64,000 nt of DNA from Mesorhizobium sp. (GTDB lineage Bacteria > Pseudomonadota > Alphaproteobacteria > Rhizobiales > Rhizobiaceae), in assembly GCF_024710845.1 (NCBI RefSeq), contig NZ_JANJTZ010000037.1, positions 62,001-126,000 on the forward strand. Reading direction: 5' to 3'. Under the pieces are notes generated by a model. The model was given only the letters and a program-made list of their open reading frames with translations, searched no databases and was not told the DNA's origin. The position numbers were made by a program, and so were the translations under genes. Below, one piece after another: positions 1 through 10,565 of this stretch. The number at the start of each line of letters is the position of its first letter. Within the stretch, counting starts at the first letter, position 1.

Positions 1-870
1 GGCAGCAAAGAACTGCGGATCCTTCCGCTCGATGCCCGGCCAGGCGAGCTGCAGGGTGGTCTGCGGCAGGTCGGACGTCACATCGATCTGCTGCGCGAAC
101 TTCGGCTCGGCACGCTCGATCGGCGTCAGCGACGGTTCGGCGGGAAGCGCGCCGAACAGTTCGTCGAGTCGCCGCTTCAGCGTCTCCGCATCGATTGCGC
201 CCACCACGCCGACGGCCAGGTTGCCGCGCGCAAAGACGCGGGCATGGAACTGCCTGATGTCCTCCGGAACGATTGTCGCCAACGTTTCCGCCGTGCCTTC
301 GTCCGGCCGCGCATAGGGATGCTTCCCGTAGAGCGCCTCGCGCCACGCCACCTCGCCCTTGGTCGAGGGATCGAGCGCGGCCGCCTGGATACCCGCGATG
401 ATCTGGTCGCGGATGCGGTTCATCGGCGCGACATCGAAGCGCGGCGACAGGATGGCCATGCGCAGCAGCGCAAACGCCTCGTCCTGCTGGTCGGCGAGCA
501 TCCGCATCGATCCGTAGACGGCGTCGCTGCCGGCGCTGAAGCTCATCTCCGCGCCGGCATCGTCCAGCCGGAGCTGGAAGGCGTCGCTGTCGAGGTCGCC
601 GGCGCCCTCGTCGAACAGCCCGGTCATCAGGTTGGCAAGGCCTTCCTTGCCCACCGGGTCCTGCGTCGAGCCGCCACGGAAGGCGAAGCGGATCGACACG
701 ATCGGCACCGAGTAATCCTCGACGAGCCAGGCGCGGACGCCCTTCGACGAAACCACGTCCTGGATCTTCACCTCCGCCTGCGCGGGCGAGAACGCGGCAA
801 GGACGAACAGGAGAGCGAGCGCGAGGAAGGCGCCGACGGGGCGGCCGGCAGTCATGGAGCGGGTCATCAT
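1..870 (-). CDS. M16 family peptidase-like protein, non-catalytic partner (3' end outside window)
   Basis: This is the N-terminal 290 residues of a second M16 (pitrilysin/insulinase) protein; the 3' end lies beyond the window edge. A signal peptide is visible (hydrophobic run, then a cleavage-like AQA site near residue 32), so it is exported to the periplasm. The position where an active M16 enzyme has HxxEH reads NLMTG, so zinc ligands are missing. Such proteins usually pair with an active M16 partner, here the gene just upstream. The ATG at 870 overlaps that gene's TGA (ATGA), implying translational coupling. A second ATG directly follows and could also be used. Confidence 0.85.
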   Translation of the reverse strand, partial: MMTRSMTAGRPVGAFLALALLFVLAAFSPAQAEVKIQDVVSSKGVRAWLVEDYSVPIVSIRFAFRGGSTQDPVGKEGLANLMTGLFDEGAGDLDSDAFQLRLDDAGAEMSFSAGSDAVYGSMRMLADQQDEAFALLRMAILSPRFDVAPMNRIRDQIIAGIQAAALDPSTKGEVAWREALYGKHPYARPDEGTAETLATIVPEDIRQFHARVFARGNLAVGVVGAIDAETLKRRLDELFGALPAEPSLTPIERAEPKFAQQIDVTSDLPQTTLQLAWPGIERKDPQFFAA

Positions 871-2246
871 CCGGCATTTCCTCCCGCGGGCAGCAGATAT
901 CCCGTCACCGAGGTGTCGGGCGACAGGTATTTCTTCGCGACGTTGCGGATATCCTCCGGCGTCACCTTCTTGATGCGGTCCGGCCACTCGTCGATGTCGC
1001 GGATCGTGCCGCCAGTGGTCAGCGTCGAACCGTACATGCGCGCCATGCCGGACTGGCTGTCGGCGGCGAAGATCAGGCTGCGCAGGAAGCGGTTGCGGGC
1101 GCGATCGAGCTCTTCCTGCGTAACGCCGCCTTCGATCAGCTTGGCGATCTCGGCATCGACCGCGGCCTCAACCTCGGCCAGCGTCGCCACGCCTCTTGGA
1201 GAGCCGTAGAAGCTGATATCGGTGTCGTCGAGCGTGGTGCCATGGTAATAGGCGCCGGCCGACGAGGCTATCCCCCGCTTCACCACCAGTTCCTGGTGCA
1301 GGCGGCTGCGGATGCCCCCGCCGAGGATTTCGGTCAGAAGGTCGAGCGCTTCGGGCTCGCCGTCGAGCTTTTCGCGCACGGCGCTGGTGTAGGAAGGCAC
1401 GAGCCAGTTCTTCTGGAAGCTCGGCACCCCGACGCGCGGGTCCTTGAGCGTCACGCTGCGCGAGGTGTTCTGTTCGGGCTCCACCGGGCGGATGCGCGGC
1501 GGAAGATCCGGACCCCGCGGCACCTTGGCATAGGTGTCTTCCGCCAGTTTCCTGACCGTCGCGGCATCGACGTCGCCGGCCACGACCAGCACGGCGTTGT
1601 TCGGCGCGTAATAGCGGTCGTAGAAGTCGGTCGCGTCCTTGCGGTTCAACTGCGCGATCTCATGCCGCCAGCCGATGACCGGCGTCGCATAGGGATGGTT
1701 CTGGTAGATGGTCGCGTCGATCTCCTCGGCCAGGATTCCGCTCGGGTCGCTGTCGACGCGGGAGTTGCGCTCCTCGAGGATGACGTCGCGCTCCGGCCCG
1801 ATCACCTCGTCGGTGAGGATCAGGTTGCGCATCCGGTCGGCCTCGTAGCGCATCATATCGGGCAGCGCGTCCGGCGAGACCTGCTGATAGTAGGCGGTGT
1901 AGTCATTGGAGGTGAAGGCGTTCTCCTGGCCGCCGATCTCGGCGACGCGGCGGGAGAACTCGCCGGGTTTCGCGTTCTTCGTGCCCTTGAACATCAGGTG
2001 CTCGAAGAAATGCGCGATGCCCGACTTGCCGGGCTCCTCGTCCGAGCCGCCGACCTTGTACCAGAGCATGTGGGTGACGACCGGTGCGCGGCGGTCCGGA
2101 ATGACGACGACTTCCAGCCCGTTGGCGAGCATGAAGTCGGAAACAGGCTCCCGCCGCACTTCCTGTGCCATCGCGGACGGGCCGAAAAGCAGCGCGAGCG
2201 CGACTGCGGTTCCTCTCGCGAGGCGCCTCGAATGTATGCCGAGCAA
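867..2246 (-). CDS. M16 family zinc metallopeptidase, active subunit
   Basis: A 459-residue exported M16 peptidase. Residues 1-27 form a signal peptide ending AMA. The zinc site HFFEH is at 79-83, with the distal glutamate pair at 158-159 at the spacing known for M16 enzymes. Unlike the following gene, it keeps the catalytic motif, so the two probably form a periplasmic active/inactive heterodimer of the processing-peptidase type. Substrate is unknown. It is first of the pair on the minus strand, 87 bp beyond the rsmD stop, and overlaps its partner by 4 bp. Confidence 0.92.
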   Translation of the reverse strand: MLGIHSRRLARGTAVALALLFGPSAMAQEVRREPVSDFMLANGLEVVVIPDRRAPVVTHMLWYKVGGSDEEPGKSGIAHFFEHLMFKGTKNAKPGEFSRRVAEIGGQENAFTSNDYTAYYQQVSPDALPDMMRYEADRMRNLILTDEVIGPERDVILEERNSRVDSDPSGILAEEIDATIYQNHPYATPVIGWRHEIAQLNRKDATDFYDRYYAPNNAVLVVAGDVDAATVRKLAEDTYAKVPRGPDLPPRIRPVEPEQNTSRSVTLKDPRVGVPSFQKNWLVPSYTSAVREKLDGEPEALDLLTEILGGGIRSRLHQELVVKRGIASSAGAYYHGTTLDDTDISFYGSPRGVATLAEVEAAVDAEIAKLIEGGVTQEELDRARNRFLRSLIFAADSQSGMARMYGSTLTTGGTIRDIDEWPDRIKKVTPEDIRNVAKKYLSPDTSVTGYLLPAGGNAG

Positions 2247-2333
2247 TGCCCAAGCCCTCCCTGAATCAAGCGATTGTAGTCGTACATGTCGCGAAAGCGC
2301 GTGGCTGCAACATGGCCATCGCGAAAAATTGTC

Positions 2334-2888
2334 CTACGTCACCTCGATGAAGCGGATCACCGTATCGCCATAGGCGCGCTCGTCGACGATGTCGAAGCCG
2401 TCGCCCGGCGAAAACGGAGCGTCGGCGGCCTCTTCGACGACACACAGGCTCCCCGGACCGATCCAGCCGCCCTGCCGCGCCGACTCGAGCGCGCGCTCGC
2501 CCAGTCCCTTGCCGTAGGGAGGGTCGGCAAAGAGCAGGTCGAACACGCCGAGCGTTCCCGATGGCCCGAGCGCCGTGGCGTCGCGGCGGAACAGCTTGGT
2601 CCGGCCCTGCAACCCAAGCGTCTCGATGTTTTGCCGCACCAGCCCGCGGCCTTCGGCCGATTCCTCGATGAACAGGCAGTACGAAGCCCCGCGCGACAGC
2701 GCTTCCAGTCCGAGCGCACCCGTCCCGGCGAAGAGGTCGAGCACGCGCCCGCCTTCCAGCCTGTCGGCATAGCGGTGCGCCAGCACGTTGAACACCGCCT
2801 CGCGCGTCCGGTCGGTCGTCGGCCGGATCGCGCTCGAGCGCGGCGTCGCCAGCGCACGCCCCCGAAACTCCCCGCCGACGACGCGCAT
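2334..2888 (-). CDS. rsmD: 16S rRNA (guanine(966)-N2)-methyltransferase RsmD
   Basis: A 184-residue Rossmann-fold SAM methyltransferase. The SAM-binding motif DLFAGTG is at 51-57 and the N-methyltransferase active-site motif DPPY at 122-125. The N-terminal MRVVGGEFRGR is typical of RsmD. In the cytoplasm the family methylates G966 of 16S rRNA in the assembled 30S subunit. Its ATG shares one base with the stop codon of the upstream rluB-like gene (TGATG), so the two are probably one operon for rRNA modification. Confidence 0.95.
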   Translation of the reverse strand: MRVVGGEFRGRALATPRSSAIRPTTDRTREAVFNVLAHRYADRLEGGRVLDLFAGTGALGLEALSRGASYCLFIEESAEGRGLVRQNIETLGLQGRTKLFRRDATALGPSGTLGVFDLLFADPPYGKGLGERALESARQGGWIGPGSLCVVEEAADAPFSPGDGFDIVDERAYGDTVIRFIEVT

Positions 2889-4993
2889 CAGCGGTCTTTA
2901 CGCGGCTTTCCCTGCCCCGGCGGGCGGGAAGACGGCGACCGGAAACGGCCCTCGCGCTTATCGCCGGACCCGGCTTCCGGCTCCGCCTTCTTGCCCTGTG
3001 GCCGTGCGCCCGGCGCCATCCAGACATTGGCGCTGCGGGTCTTCGGCGGCTCGAACGGCTTTTCCGTCCGGCCACCCGGCTTGCCACCGGGCTTGCCGAA
3101 GGACTTTGCCCCGGGCTTGCCGCCCTTGCTGTCGAAGCGCGGACGGTCCGGCTTGGTGCCCAGACGGCCGAGCACGTCCTCGCGATGCTCGTCGCGCGAC
3201 CGCTTGCGGTTCTTGATCAGGCCGCCCTCGCCGGGTTCGACGCGCCGCTCGCGGCGCGGCACGGTCGGCTCGGGAACCGCCTCGTGTGAGCGGATGACCG
3301 GCTTGTTGGAAAACTCGTTGACGATGGGCGCCTCGAAATTGGCACCTGATTCGGCGATCAGGCGTTCGCCCAACTGGTCGCGCAGGGCCTTGCCCTTCAG
3401 TTCCTGGACGGCTCCCTCGGCCAGTTCGCCGAGCTGGAACGGGCCGTAGGAGATGCGGATCAGCCGCGAGACGTCGAGGCCGAGCGCGCCGAGCACGTTC
3501 TTGACCTCGCGATTCTTGCCCTCGCGCAGGCCGATCGTCAGCCAGGCGTTGGAGCCCCGCTCGCGGTCGAGCGAAGCCTCGATCGACCCGTAGAACACGC
3601 CGTCGACGGCGATGCCGTCCTTCAGCCCGGCAAGTGCCTTCTCGTCGACCCGGCCATGCACGCGGGCGCGGTAGCGCCGCAGCCAGCCGGTGGCCGGAAG
3701 TTCGAGCACCCGCGCCAGCCCGCCATCATTGGTGAGCATCAGCAGGCCTTCGGTGTTGATGTCGAGACGGCCGATCGTGACCAGCCGGGGCAACCCCTCC
3801 GGAAGCACATCGAAGATGGTCTTGCGGCCCTCGGGATCGCGGTTGGTCGTCACCAGCCCGCCGGGCTTGTGAAACAGGAAGAGGCGGGTCCGCTCGATCG
3901 CGGGGATCAGCTCGTTGTCGACATAGATGACGTCGTCGGGACCGACATTGACCGCCGGAGACGCCAGGACCTTGCCGTTCACCTTGACGCGGCCGGCAGC
4001 GATCATCTCCTCGGCGTCGCGGCGCGACGAGATGCCGGCGCGGGCGAGACGCTTCGCTATCCGCTCGCCCTCCTCGGGCGCGGCCTCGTCGCGAACAGGG
4101 CGCGCTTCGAACGGCCTGGACCGGCCGCCGGGGCGTGGGGCATCGCCATCGGGGCGCTTGCGGAAGGGACGGTCGCCGTCCGGCTTGCGGACCGGCTTGT
4201 CGCCATCGGCGCGCGGCCGGTAGGCGCGCTTCGGCGTATCGGATGAGGCGGCCGCAGCATCGTCGCGGCGCGGACGATATTCGCGCTTCTCGCCGGGCTC
4301 CGCCAGCTTGTGGAACGGGCGGTCGCCATCCGGCTTGCGATAGGGCTTGTCGCCGTCGGCGCGTGGACGATAGGCGCGTTTCGGAGCGTCCGACGAGGCC
4401 GCGGCCGCATCGTCGCGGCGCGGACGGTATTCACGCTTCTCGCCGGGCTCCGCCGGCTTGCGGAACGGACGGTCGCCATCCGGCTTGCGATAGGGCTTGT
4501 CGCCATCGGCGCGCGGCCGATAGGCGCGCTTCGGAGCATCGGATGGTGCCGCCGCCGCGTCGTCGCGTCGCGGACGATACTCGCGCTTCTCTCCAGGTTC
4601 CGCTGGCTTGCGGAAAGGCCTGTCGCCCTCGGGCTTGCGATAGGGCTTGTCGCCTGACTTGCTGGCGAATGGACGTTCGCCCGGGCTCGACTTGCGGAAC
4701 GTACGTCCCTCGGCACGCGCCGGCTTCTCGCCCCGGTCCTCGCGCGGCTTAAAAGCTCTCTTCGGGGCATCGGCGGATGCAGCCGCGTCGTCGCGGCGCG
4801 GCGGGGCCTTGCGCGTTTCGCCCGCGGCGCCGGCCGGACGCGGCGTGCGCTCCGTGCGGTATGCGGCAGGCCTGTCGCCCTTCTTGGCGGCGGGCTTGCC
4901 GAATTTCGGCTTGCCGCCGCTGGGCCCGCGTCCGCCGGGATCGCGGCCGCCGGGGCCGCGGTTTCCCGGAGTTTTCTTTCGATCGTCGCTCAT
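2888..4993 (-). CDS. 23S rRNA pseudouridine synthase, RluB/RsuA family, with long repetitive N-terminal extension
   Basis: A 701-residue protein, more than twice the usual family length. The core is an S4 RNA-binding domain (about 306-365) and an RsuA/RluB-type catalytic domain with the aspartate in GRLDINTEG (D411). Ahead of it is a roughly 300-residue basic, low-complexity extension holding three near-identical 50-residue repeats (117-166, 167-216, 217-266) and a partial fourth. A basic Gly/Lys/Pro tail covers about 575-701. RluB makes pseudouridine 2605 in 23S rRNA; the exact target here is inference. It overlaps rsmD by one base and is divergent from tadA. Confidence 0.88.
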   Translation of the reverse strand: MSDDRKKTPGNRGPGGRDPGGRGPSGGKPKFGKPAAKKGDRPAAYRTERTPRPAGAAGETRKAPPRRDDAAASADAPKRAFKPREDRGEKPARAEGRTFRKSSPGERPFASKSGDKPYRKPEGDRPFRKPAEPGEKREYRPRRDDAAAAPSDAPKRAYRPRADGDKPYRKPDGDRPFRKPAEPGEKREYRPRRDDAAAASSDAPKRAYRPRADGDKPYRKPDGDRPFHKLAEPGEKREYRPRRDDAAAASSDTPKRAYRPRADGDKPVRKPDGDRPFRKRPDGDAPRPGGRSRPFEARPVRDEAAPEEGERIAKRLARAGISSRRDAEEMIAAGRVKVNGKVLASPAVNVGPDDVIYVDNELIPAIERTRLFLFHKPGGLVTTNRDPEGRKTIFDVLPEGLPRLVTIGRLDINTEGLLMLTNDGGLARVLELPATGWLRRYRARVHGRVDEKALAGLKDGIAVDGVFYGSIEASLDRERGSNAWLTIGLREGKNREVKNVLGALGLDVSRLIRISYGPFQLGELAEGAVQELKGKALRDQLGERLIAESGANFEAPIVNEFSNKPVIRSHEAVPEPTVPRRERRVEPGEGGLIKNRKRSRDEHREDVLGRLGTKPDRPRFDSKGGKPGAKSFGKPGGKPGGRTEKPFEPPKTRSANVWMAPGARPQGKKAEPEAGSGDKREGRFRSPSSRPPGQGKPRKDR
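4154..4645 (-). repeat. 150-bp in-frame tandem repeat inside the pseudouridine synthase gene
   Basis: Three full units and one partial unit of 150 bp (50 codons) encode residues 117-280. Each unit runs through a DKPYRKPDGDRPFRKPAE segment, a KREYRPRRDDAAAA segment and a PKRAYRPRADG segment. Unit differences are a few substitutions only. The period is a multiple of three, so gain or loss of units would keep the frame. Confidence 0.9.
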
Positions 4994-5062
4994 GTGGTCT
5001 TTGCCTCTCGGGGCGGGTAACTATCAGGTGCGCCGTTTTCGCGCGAGGGATTTCAAGGACAG

Positions 5063-5515
5063 ATGCACGTTTCGCGACGCGATTTCATGGCCGAGGCGCT
5101 CGTCGAAGCCCGCGCTGCCGCATCACGAGGCGAAGTTCCCGTCGGCGCGGTCGTCGTGCGCGACGGCGCGGTCCTGTCGAAAGCCGGCAACCGCACCCGC
5201 GAGCTCAACGATCCGACGGCGCATGCCGAAATCCTGGCGATCCGGCAGGCCTGCGAAGCCATCGGCAGCGAGCGGCTGACGGGCGCCGACCTCTACGTGA
5301 CGCTGGAGCCCTGCGCGATGTGCGCGGCGGCGATCTCGTTCGCGCGGCTGCGGCGGCTTTACTATGGCGCCACCGACCCCAAGGGCGGCGCGGTGGCGAG
5401 CGGCGGGCGGTTCTTCACCCAGCCGACTTGCCACCATGTGCCCGAAGTCTATGACGGAATGGCGGAAGCCGAAGCGGCCGAGCTTCTGAAGGGCTTCTTC
5501 CTCGACAGACGCTGA
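5063..5515 (+). CDS. tadA: tRNA-specific adenosine deaminase TadA
   Basis: A 150-residue zinc-dependent deaminase of the CDA fold. HAE at 54-56 gives a zinc ligand and the catalytic glutamate; PCAMC at 83-87 supplies the two cysteine ligands. TadA converts A34 of tRNA-Arg(ACG) to inosine so that the tRNA can read three codons. It is transcribed divergently from the rluB-like gene, with 69 bp between them. Length is normal for the family. Confidence 0.94.
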   Translation: MHVSRRDFMAEALVEARAAASRGEVPVGAVVVRDGAVLSKAGNRTRELNDPTAHAEILAIRQACEAIGSERLTGADLYVTLEPCAMCAAAISFARLRRLYYGATDPKGGAVASGGRFFTQPTCHHVPEVYDGMAEAEAAELLKGFFLDRR

Positions 5516-5528
5516 TCCCGGCCGTCGA

Positions 5529-6227
5529 TTACCAGGGAAGCCAGGAGGCCCAGCCGGTGCCCTTCTTGGTATGGCCTGACTTGCGGCGCTTTTCCTTCTT
5601 CCACTCGTCCTCGCCGACATCGTCGGTCGGCGCAGTGGCTGCCGGGGCCCGATATTCCAGCGGCGGCTCGCTGAGGAAGCGGCGCTCCGTCGGGCTGCCC
5701 TGATTGTTCATCGCCAGGCGTTCGTTGAATTCCTTGCGCTGACCTTCGACCGAGATCGGCGAGCCGTCGGGATTGACCTCGTTGCCGCGCGCGTCGCGAT
5801 AGACGCGGCGGGTCTCCTGCGGCATCTCGACTTCCGGCTCGAAGCCGAGTTCGTCGCGCTTCGCGGTCGCGTCGGCGCGGATGCGGGCAAGGCGGGCCTC
5901 GGGCGATTCGGGCCATGCGCCGCCGGCCGAGGCCGTAACGATGTTGTCCTGTGGTGCCGGAAGAGCCGCACTCTTAGGGTCGACCGGCTTCACCAGTTCC
6001 GGACGGGGCTTGTAGTCGATCTGCGGCTTTTTCTCCGGAGCGAGCGAGAACATGCCGGTCACGTCTTCAATCAGCTGGGTGTCGGCGGGCTTGCCGGTGC
6101 CGTAGGTCGGCGCCATGCCCATGCATCCCGAGAGCGCAAAAGCCGATGCCGCCACGAAGGCGCCGGCGGAAATCCTGCGGGTCATGCGGGCGTGTTCGAT
6201 CGTCATCTTCATATTCGTCCGCTTCAT
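5529..6227 (-). CDS. Predicted lipoprotein of unknown function
   Basis: A 232-residue protein with an N-terminal hydrophobic stretch and a lipobox LSGC ending at C35, so it should be lipid-anchored after cleavage. The rest is hydrophilic and proline-rich, ending in a basic segment with KKEKRRKSGHTKKG and a WLPW tail. I recognise no domain. The start is uncertain: ATGs at codons 6, 8 and 15 would also leave a usable signal peptide, and codon 15 gives the most standard one. It converges on tadA with 13 bp between stops. Confidence 0.75.
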   Translation of the reverse strand: MKRTNMKMTIEHARMTRRISAGAFVAASAFALSGCMGMAPTYGTGKPADTQLIEDVTGMFSLAPEKKPQIDYKPRPELVKPVDPKSAALPAPQDNIVTASAGGAWPESPEARLARIRADATAKRDELGFEPEVEMPQETRRVYRDARGNEVNPDGSPISVEGQRKEFNERLAMNNQGSPTERRFLSEPPLEYRAPAATAPTDDVGEDEWKKEKRRKSGHTKKGTGWASWLPW

Positions 6228-6397
6228 CCTGTTCGGTCGGCAGTCCGGGCGCGGCCTATGCCTTGCACACCGATACGCATCCCGATCCGGCGAAAAGATG
6301 GCGCCGGGATATCAGGACTGTTTATCCCATGGCATTGTCGAGGGCAACGACCGGACGTTGCCATCCGGTCACATTGCCCTGCAAATGCGAACAATCG

Positions 6398-9358
6398 CTA
6401 AAGACGGCCCAGTGTCCGCAATTCGCGAAGGGCCGCCGCGTCGCGCGCCGACACGTCCGGGAACTCCGGGTCGGAGCCGACGTCCTCCGTGTAACGCCAC
6501 GAACGCGCGCATTTCGTGCCGGGTGCCGGCGCGAAGACGACGGCCACGCCCTTCACCTCGTCGAGGCGGAAGGCATCTGCCGGCCCGTCGCCGGACACGA
6601 CCGCAATGGCGCTGGTGATCGCCACCTCGGCCATATCGACGTCCGCGACGGCGTCCGCGAGCTCCGCATCGGCGATAAACACGCGCGGGGCCGCCTCGAG
6701 CGACGAGCCGATCGTCTTCTTCGCCCGTTCGAGCTCCAGCGCGCCGGTGACGACGCGGCGGACCGTGCGTACCTTGCGCCACTTCTCGGCCAGCGCCTCG
6801 TCGCGCCAAGCGGCCGGCACGTCCGGGAACTGCGTCAGGTGCACCGACCTGTCCCCGGGATGCAGTTCGAGCCAGGCCTCCTCGGTTGTAAAGGGCAGCA
6901 GAGGCGCCAGCCATTTCACAACGCATTCGAAGATATGCCGGACCACGACCACCGACGCCTTGCGCCGCACGCTCGACGGCGCGTCGCAGTAGAGCGCGTC
7001 CTTGCGCACGTCGAAATAGAACGCCGACAGGTCGACCACCATGAAGTCGAGCAGCGACTTGGCGATGCGCTTGAAGTCGAAGGCGTCGTAGCCCTTGCGC
7101 ACCAGATCGTCGAGTTCGGCGAGCCGATGCAGCATCAGCCGCTCGAGCTCCGGCATGTCGGCCAGCGCGACCTCCTCGCCCTGGTCATGCGCCAGCGTGC
7201 CCAGCATCCAGCGGATCGTGTTCCTGAGCTTGCGGTAGGCGTCGATATTCGTCTGCAGCACGGTCTTGCCAAGCCGCTGGTCCTCCCAGTAGTCGGTCGT
7301 CGCCACCCACAGACGCAGGATGTCGGCGCCGGACTGCTTCATCACGTCCTGGGGCACGACCGTATTGCCGAGCGACTTCGACATCTTGCGGCCTTCCTCG
7401 TCCATGGTGAAGCCATGGGTGATGACCGTATCGTAGGGCGCGCGGCCGCGCGTGCCGCAGGCTTCGAGCAGCGACGAGTGGAACCAGCCGCGATGCTGGT
7501 CTGAGCCTTCGAGATAGACGTCGGCGGGCCATTTCAGGTCCGGCCGGTCCTCCAGCGTGAAGGTGTGGGTCGAGCCCGAGTCGAACCAGACGTCGAGGAT
7601 GTCCTTGACCATCACCCACGGCTCGTTCGCGCGGCTCCCCAGGAAGCGCTCGCGCGCGCCCTCGGCGAACCAGGCATCCGCGCCCTCTGTCTCGAAGGCG
7701 TCGAGGATGCGGGCATTGACCGCGTCGTCCTTCAACACATTGCCGTCCTCGTCGGCGAAGACGCAGATCGGCACGCCCCAGGCGCGCTGGCGCGACAGCA
7801 CCCAGTCCGGGCGCTCCTCGATCATGGCGCGCAGGCGCGTCTGCCCCTGCGCCGGCACGAAACGGGTGGCGTCGATCGCGGCCAGCGCACGGGTGCGGAG
7901 CGTCGTGCCGTCGCCGAGCGGCAGATCCATATGGACGAACCATTGCGGTGTGTTGCGGAAAATCACCGGCTTTTTCGACCGCCAGGAATGCGGATACTGG
8001 TGCTTCAGCCGCCCTCGCGCGAAGAGCATGCCGCGCTCGATCAGCGCGTCGATGACGACCTTGTTGGCGTCGCCCTTCTTGCCGTTGTCGTCGATGACCC
8101 GCGCCGCGCCGCCCTCGCGATCCGGCCCGAAGCCCGGCGCATCCTTGGTGAAATAGCCGGCATCATCGACCGTGAAGGGGATCGCCGTGTCGATGCCGCG
8201 CTGGCGCAGCTCCGGCGCCGCGTCCATCCACGCGTCGAAGTCCTCGCGGCCATGGCCGGGCGCGGTGTGGACGAAGCCCGTGCCGGCGTCGTCGGTGACA
8301 TGGTCGCCGGCGATCATGGGAACGAGAAATTCGTAGCCGCCGCCGAGGCCCTTGAGGGGGTGGGCGAGGACAAAACCAGCTAGTTCAGCGTCATTGACGT
8401 CCGCTAGTCTCTTATATTCCAGCTTGGCCTTCGCGAAGGATTCCTCCGCTAGCTTGTCGGCAAAGATCAGCTTCTCGCCCGGCTGCGGGCCGAAATCATT
8501 CTCGGCAGCCGTGACTTCAAAGAGGCCATAACTGATACGCGGCGAAAAGCTCACGGCGCGATTGCCGGGCATTGTCCAAGGTGTGGTCGTCCAAATGACT
8601 ACCGCGGCCCCATCAAGGGCGTCCATTTTTCGCTTGTAGGCATCTGGGAGATCACTGGTGCCGAAACCCGCCACGGGAAACTTCACCCAGACCGTATCGC
8701 TCTCATAATCCTGATACTCGACCTCGGCCTCGGCCAGCGCCGTCCTCTCCACAACGCTCCACATCACCGGCTTCGAGCCGCGATAGAGCTGGCCCGACAT
8801 GGCGAACTTCAGGAGTTCGCCCGCGATGCGCGACTCCGCGTGGAAATTCATCGTCGTGTAGGGATTGTCGAAATCGCCGACGACGCCGAGGCGCTGGAAC
8901 TCGCCGCCCTGCACCGCGATCCATTTTTCCGCATAGGCGCGGCATTCCTGGCGGAACTCGACCATCGCGGCCGGGTCCTTCAGGTCGGGCTTCTGCTTGC
9001 CCTTGGAGCGATAGTTCTCCTCCTCGATCTTCCATTCGATCGGCAGGCCGTGGCAGTCCCAACCCGGCACGTAGTTCGAGTCGAACCCGCGCATCTGGAA
9101 CGAGCGGGTGATGATGTCCTTGAGGATCTTGTTCAGCGCATGGCCGATATGGATGTTGCCGTTGGCATAGGGCGGGCCGTCGTGCAGCACGTATTTCGGC
9201 CGCCCGGCGGCGTCCTCGCGCAGCAGCTTGTAGAGCCCCATCTCCTGCCAGCGGGCGACGATCGCCGGCTCCTTCTCGGGCAGGCCGGCGCGCATCGGAA
9301 ACTCCGTCTGCGGCAGGTAGAGTGTGGTCGAATAGTCGATCTTGGTGTCGGTCATCAT
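6398..9358 (-). CDS. ileS: Isoleucine--tRNA ligase
   Basis: A 986-residue class I aminoacyl-tRNA synthetase. The HIGH signature is at 70-73 ([11 protein letters not shown]) and KMSKS at about 658-662. The CP1 editing insertion lies between them, and [11 protein letters not shown] is visible within it. It charges tRNA-Ile in the cytoplasm. A C-terminal zinc cluster is not obvious. The stretch 8384-8690 (around residues 223-325) uses AT-richer codons than the rest. It lies downstream of ribF on the same strand. Two ATGs in a row open the frame, so the start may be 9355. Confidence 0.96.
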   Translation of the reverse strand: MMTDTKIDYSTTLYLPQTEFPMRAGLPEKEPAIVARWQEMGLYKLLREDAAGRPKYVLHDGPPYANGNIHIGHALNKILKDIITRSFQMRGFDSNYVPGWDCHGLPIEWKIEEENYRSKGKQKPDLKDPAAMVEFRQECRAYAEKWIAVQGGEFQRLGVVGDFDNPYTTMNFHAESRIAGELLKFAMSGQLYRGSKPVMWSVVERTALAEAEVEYQDYESDTVWVKFPVAGFGTSDLPDAYKRKMDALDGAAVVIWTTTPWTMPGNRAVSFSPRISYGLFEVTAAENDFGPQPGEKLIFADKLAEESFAKAKLEYKRLADVNDAELAGFVLAHPLKGLGGGYEFLVPMIAGDHVTDDAGTGFVHTAPGHGREDFDAWMDAAPELRQRGIDTAIPFTVDDAGYFTKDAPGFGPDREGGAARVIDDNGKKGDANKVVIDALIERGMLFARGRLKHQYPHSWRSKKPVIFRNTPQWFVHMDLPLGDGTTLRTRALAAIDATRFVPAQGQTRLRAMIEERPDWVLSRQRAWGVPICVFADEDGNVLKDDAVNARILDAFETEGADAWFAEGARERFLGSRANEPWVMVKDILDVWFDSGSTHTFTLEDRPDLKWPADVYLEGSDQHRGWFHSSLLEACGTRGRAPYDTVITHGFTMDEEGRKMSKSLGNTVVPQDVMKQSGADILRLWVATTDYWEDQRLGKTVLQTNIDAYRKLRNTIRWMLGTLAHDQGEEVALADMPELERLMLHRLAELDDLVRKGYDAFDFKRIAKSLLDFMVVDLSAFYFDVRKDALYCDAPSSVRRKASVVVVRHIFECVVKWLAPLLPFTTEEAWLELHPGDRSVHLTQFPDVPAAWRDEALAEKWRKVRTVRRVVTGALELERAKKTIGSSLEAAPRVFIADAELADAVADVDMAEVAITSAIAVVSGDGPADAFRLDEVKGVAVVFAPAPGTKCARSWRYTEDVGSDPEFPDVSARDAAALRELRTLGRL

Positions 9359-9580
9359 CGGTCGTCAGGTTTCGCCCGGAGGCGTGGGAGCGCGCGGGCA
9401 GGCCAATATCACGGATGGAAAGACGCGCAAATGCGCGGGAGAAACCCGGACCGTCGGCAGCCGATCAGGCCGGCCGGACGGCCGGGCCGATAATTCGTAT
9501 GGCGCGAGTGACGTGGCGCGAGGTCATGGGCGGCTCTCTATCGCAGGAAACGCCCGGACGGAAGGGGGCGATTGCAGCCT

Positions 9581-10561
9581 TCAGAAAGCGATCTTGACGT
9601 CCAGCGGCCCGAGCGGCCTGACGCCGGCCAGCAGGGCGCGCGCTTCCGCTTCGTCGCGCTTCATCTGCACGATGAGATCGTCGAGCGAGGAGAACTTCTC
9701 CTCGCCGCGCAGAAAGCCGAAGAACGAGACGGTGCAGGCCTGGCCGTAGAGGTCGCCTGAAAAGTCGAAGACGAAGGTCTCGAGCAGCGGCGCACCGGCT
9801 TCATCGATCGTTGGCCGGCGGCCGAAGCTCGCGACGCCGTCGTGCAGCGTTCCGGACGCGTCGCGCAGGCGCACCGCATAGATGCCGTGCCTCAGACCGT
9901 TGTCGTCGGCGAGTGCCTTGTTGGCGGTCGGATAGCCAAGCGTCCTGCCGAGCTGCTTGCCCCGCGAGACAACGCCTTCGACCGTATAGCGGTAGCCGAG
10001 CAGGCCGGCCGATTGGGCGACGTCGCCTTTGCACAGCAACTCGCGGATGCGGCTCGACGAGATCACCTCCGCGCCCTCGTCGCGGTAGGCGTCGAGCAGC
10101 GAGACCTGGAATCCCCTGGTGCGCCCCGCCTGCATCAGAAAGGCCGGGCCGCCCTTGCGATCCTTGCCGAAATGGAAATCGAAGCCGGTGACGACGTGGC
10201 GGATGCCCAGGCCCTCGATCAGCATGCGGTCGACGAATTCCTCGGCCGATTGCGCCGCGAAACCGGCGGTGAACGGCAGTTCCACCACCGCGTCGAAGCC
10301 GAGCGTCCCGATCAGCCTCGCCTTCAGGTCGGCCGGGGTCAGCCGGAAGAGCGGCACGTCGGGCCGGAAGAACTGGCGCGGATGCGGCTCGAAGGTCAGC
10401 GCGAGCGCCGGCGCGCCGATCGCCCGCGCCTCGTCGAGAGCGCGGCTCAGCACGACCTGATGGCCGCGATGGACGCCGTCGAAATTGCCGATCGCGACGA
10501 CGCCGCCCTGCAGGCGCTCCGGAAGCGAGGACAGGTCCGATATGCGGGCGAAATCAGGCAT
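9581..10561 (-). CDS. ribF: Bifunctional riboflavin kinase / FAD synthetase
   Basis: A 326-residue enzyme. The N-terminal nucleotidyltransferase half holds GNFDGVHRGHQ (residues about 23-33), the HxGH-like adenylyltransferase signature. The C-terminal flavokinase half holds GYPTAN. It makes FMN from riboflavin and then FAD. The ATG follows the HAD gene's stop by only 4 bp. ileS follows on the same strand after a 222-bp gap in which I see no gene. The ribF-ileS neighbourhood is common in proteobacteria. Confidence 0.95.
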   Translation of the reverse strand: MPDFARISDLSSLPERLQGGVVAIGNFDGVHRGHQVVLSRALDEARAIGAPALALTFEPHPRQFFRPDVPLFRLTPADLKARLIGTLGFDAVVELPFTAGFAAQSAEEFVDRMLIEGLGIRHVVTGFDFHFGKDRKGGPAFLMQAGRTRGFQVSLLDAYRDEGAEVISSSRIRELLCKGDVAQSAGLLGYRYTVEGVVSRGKQLGRTLGYPTANKALADDNGLRHGIYAVRLRDASGTLHDGVASFGRRPTIDEAGAPLLETFVFDFSGDLYGQACTVSFFGFLRGEEKFSSLDDLIVQMKRDEAEARALLAGVRPLGPLDVKIAF

Positions 10562-10565
10562 CGAG

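Noticed and set aside
4154..4645. Regular 150-bp repeats considered as a CRISPR array
   Set aside because: There are no unique spacers between the repeats, the units are contiguous and translate in frame inside a pseudouridine synthase.
9359..9580. Gap between ribF and ileS checked for a small gene
   Set aside because: Short GC-rich frames only, with no RBS, signal peptide or conserved-looking sequence; GGCCGG repeats here are too simple to call.
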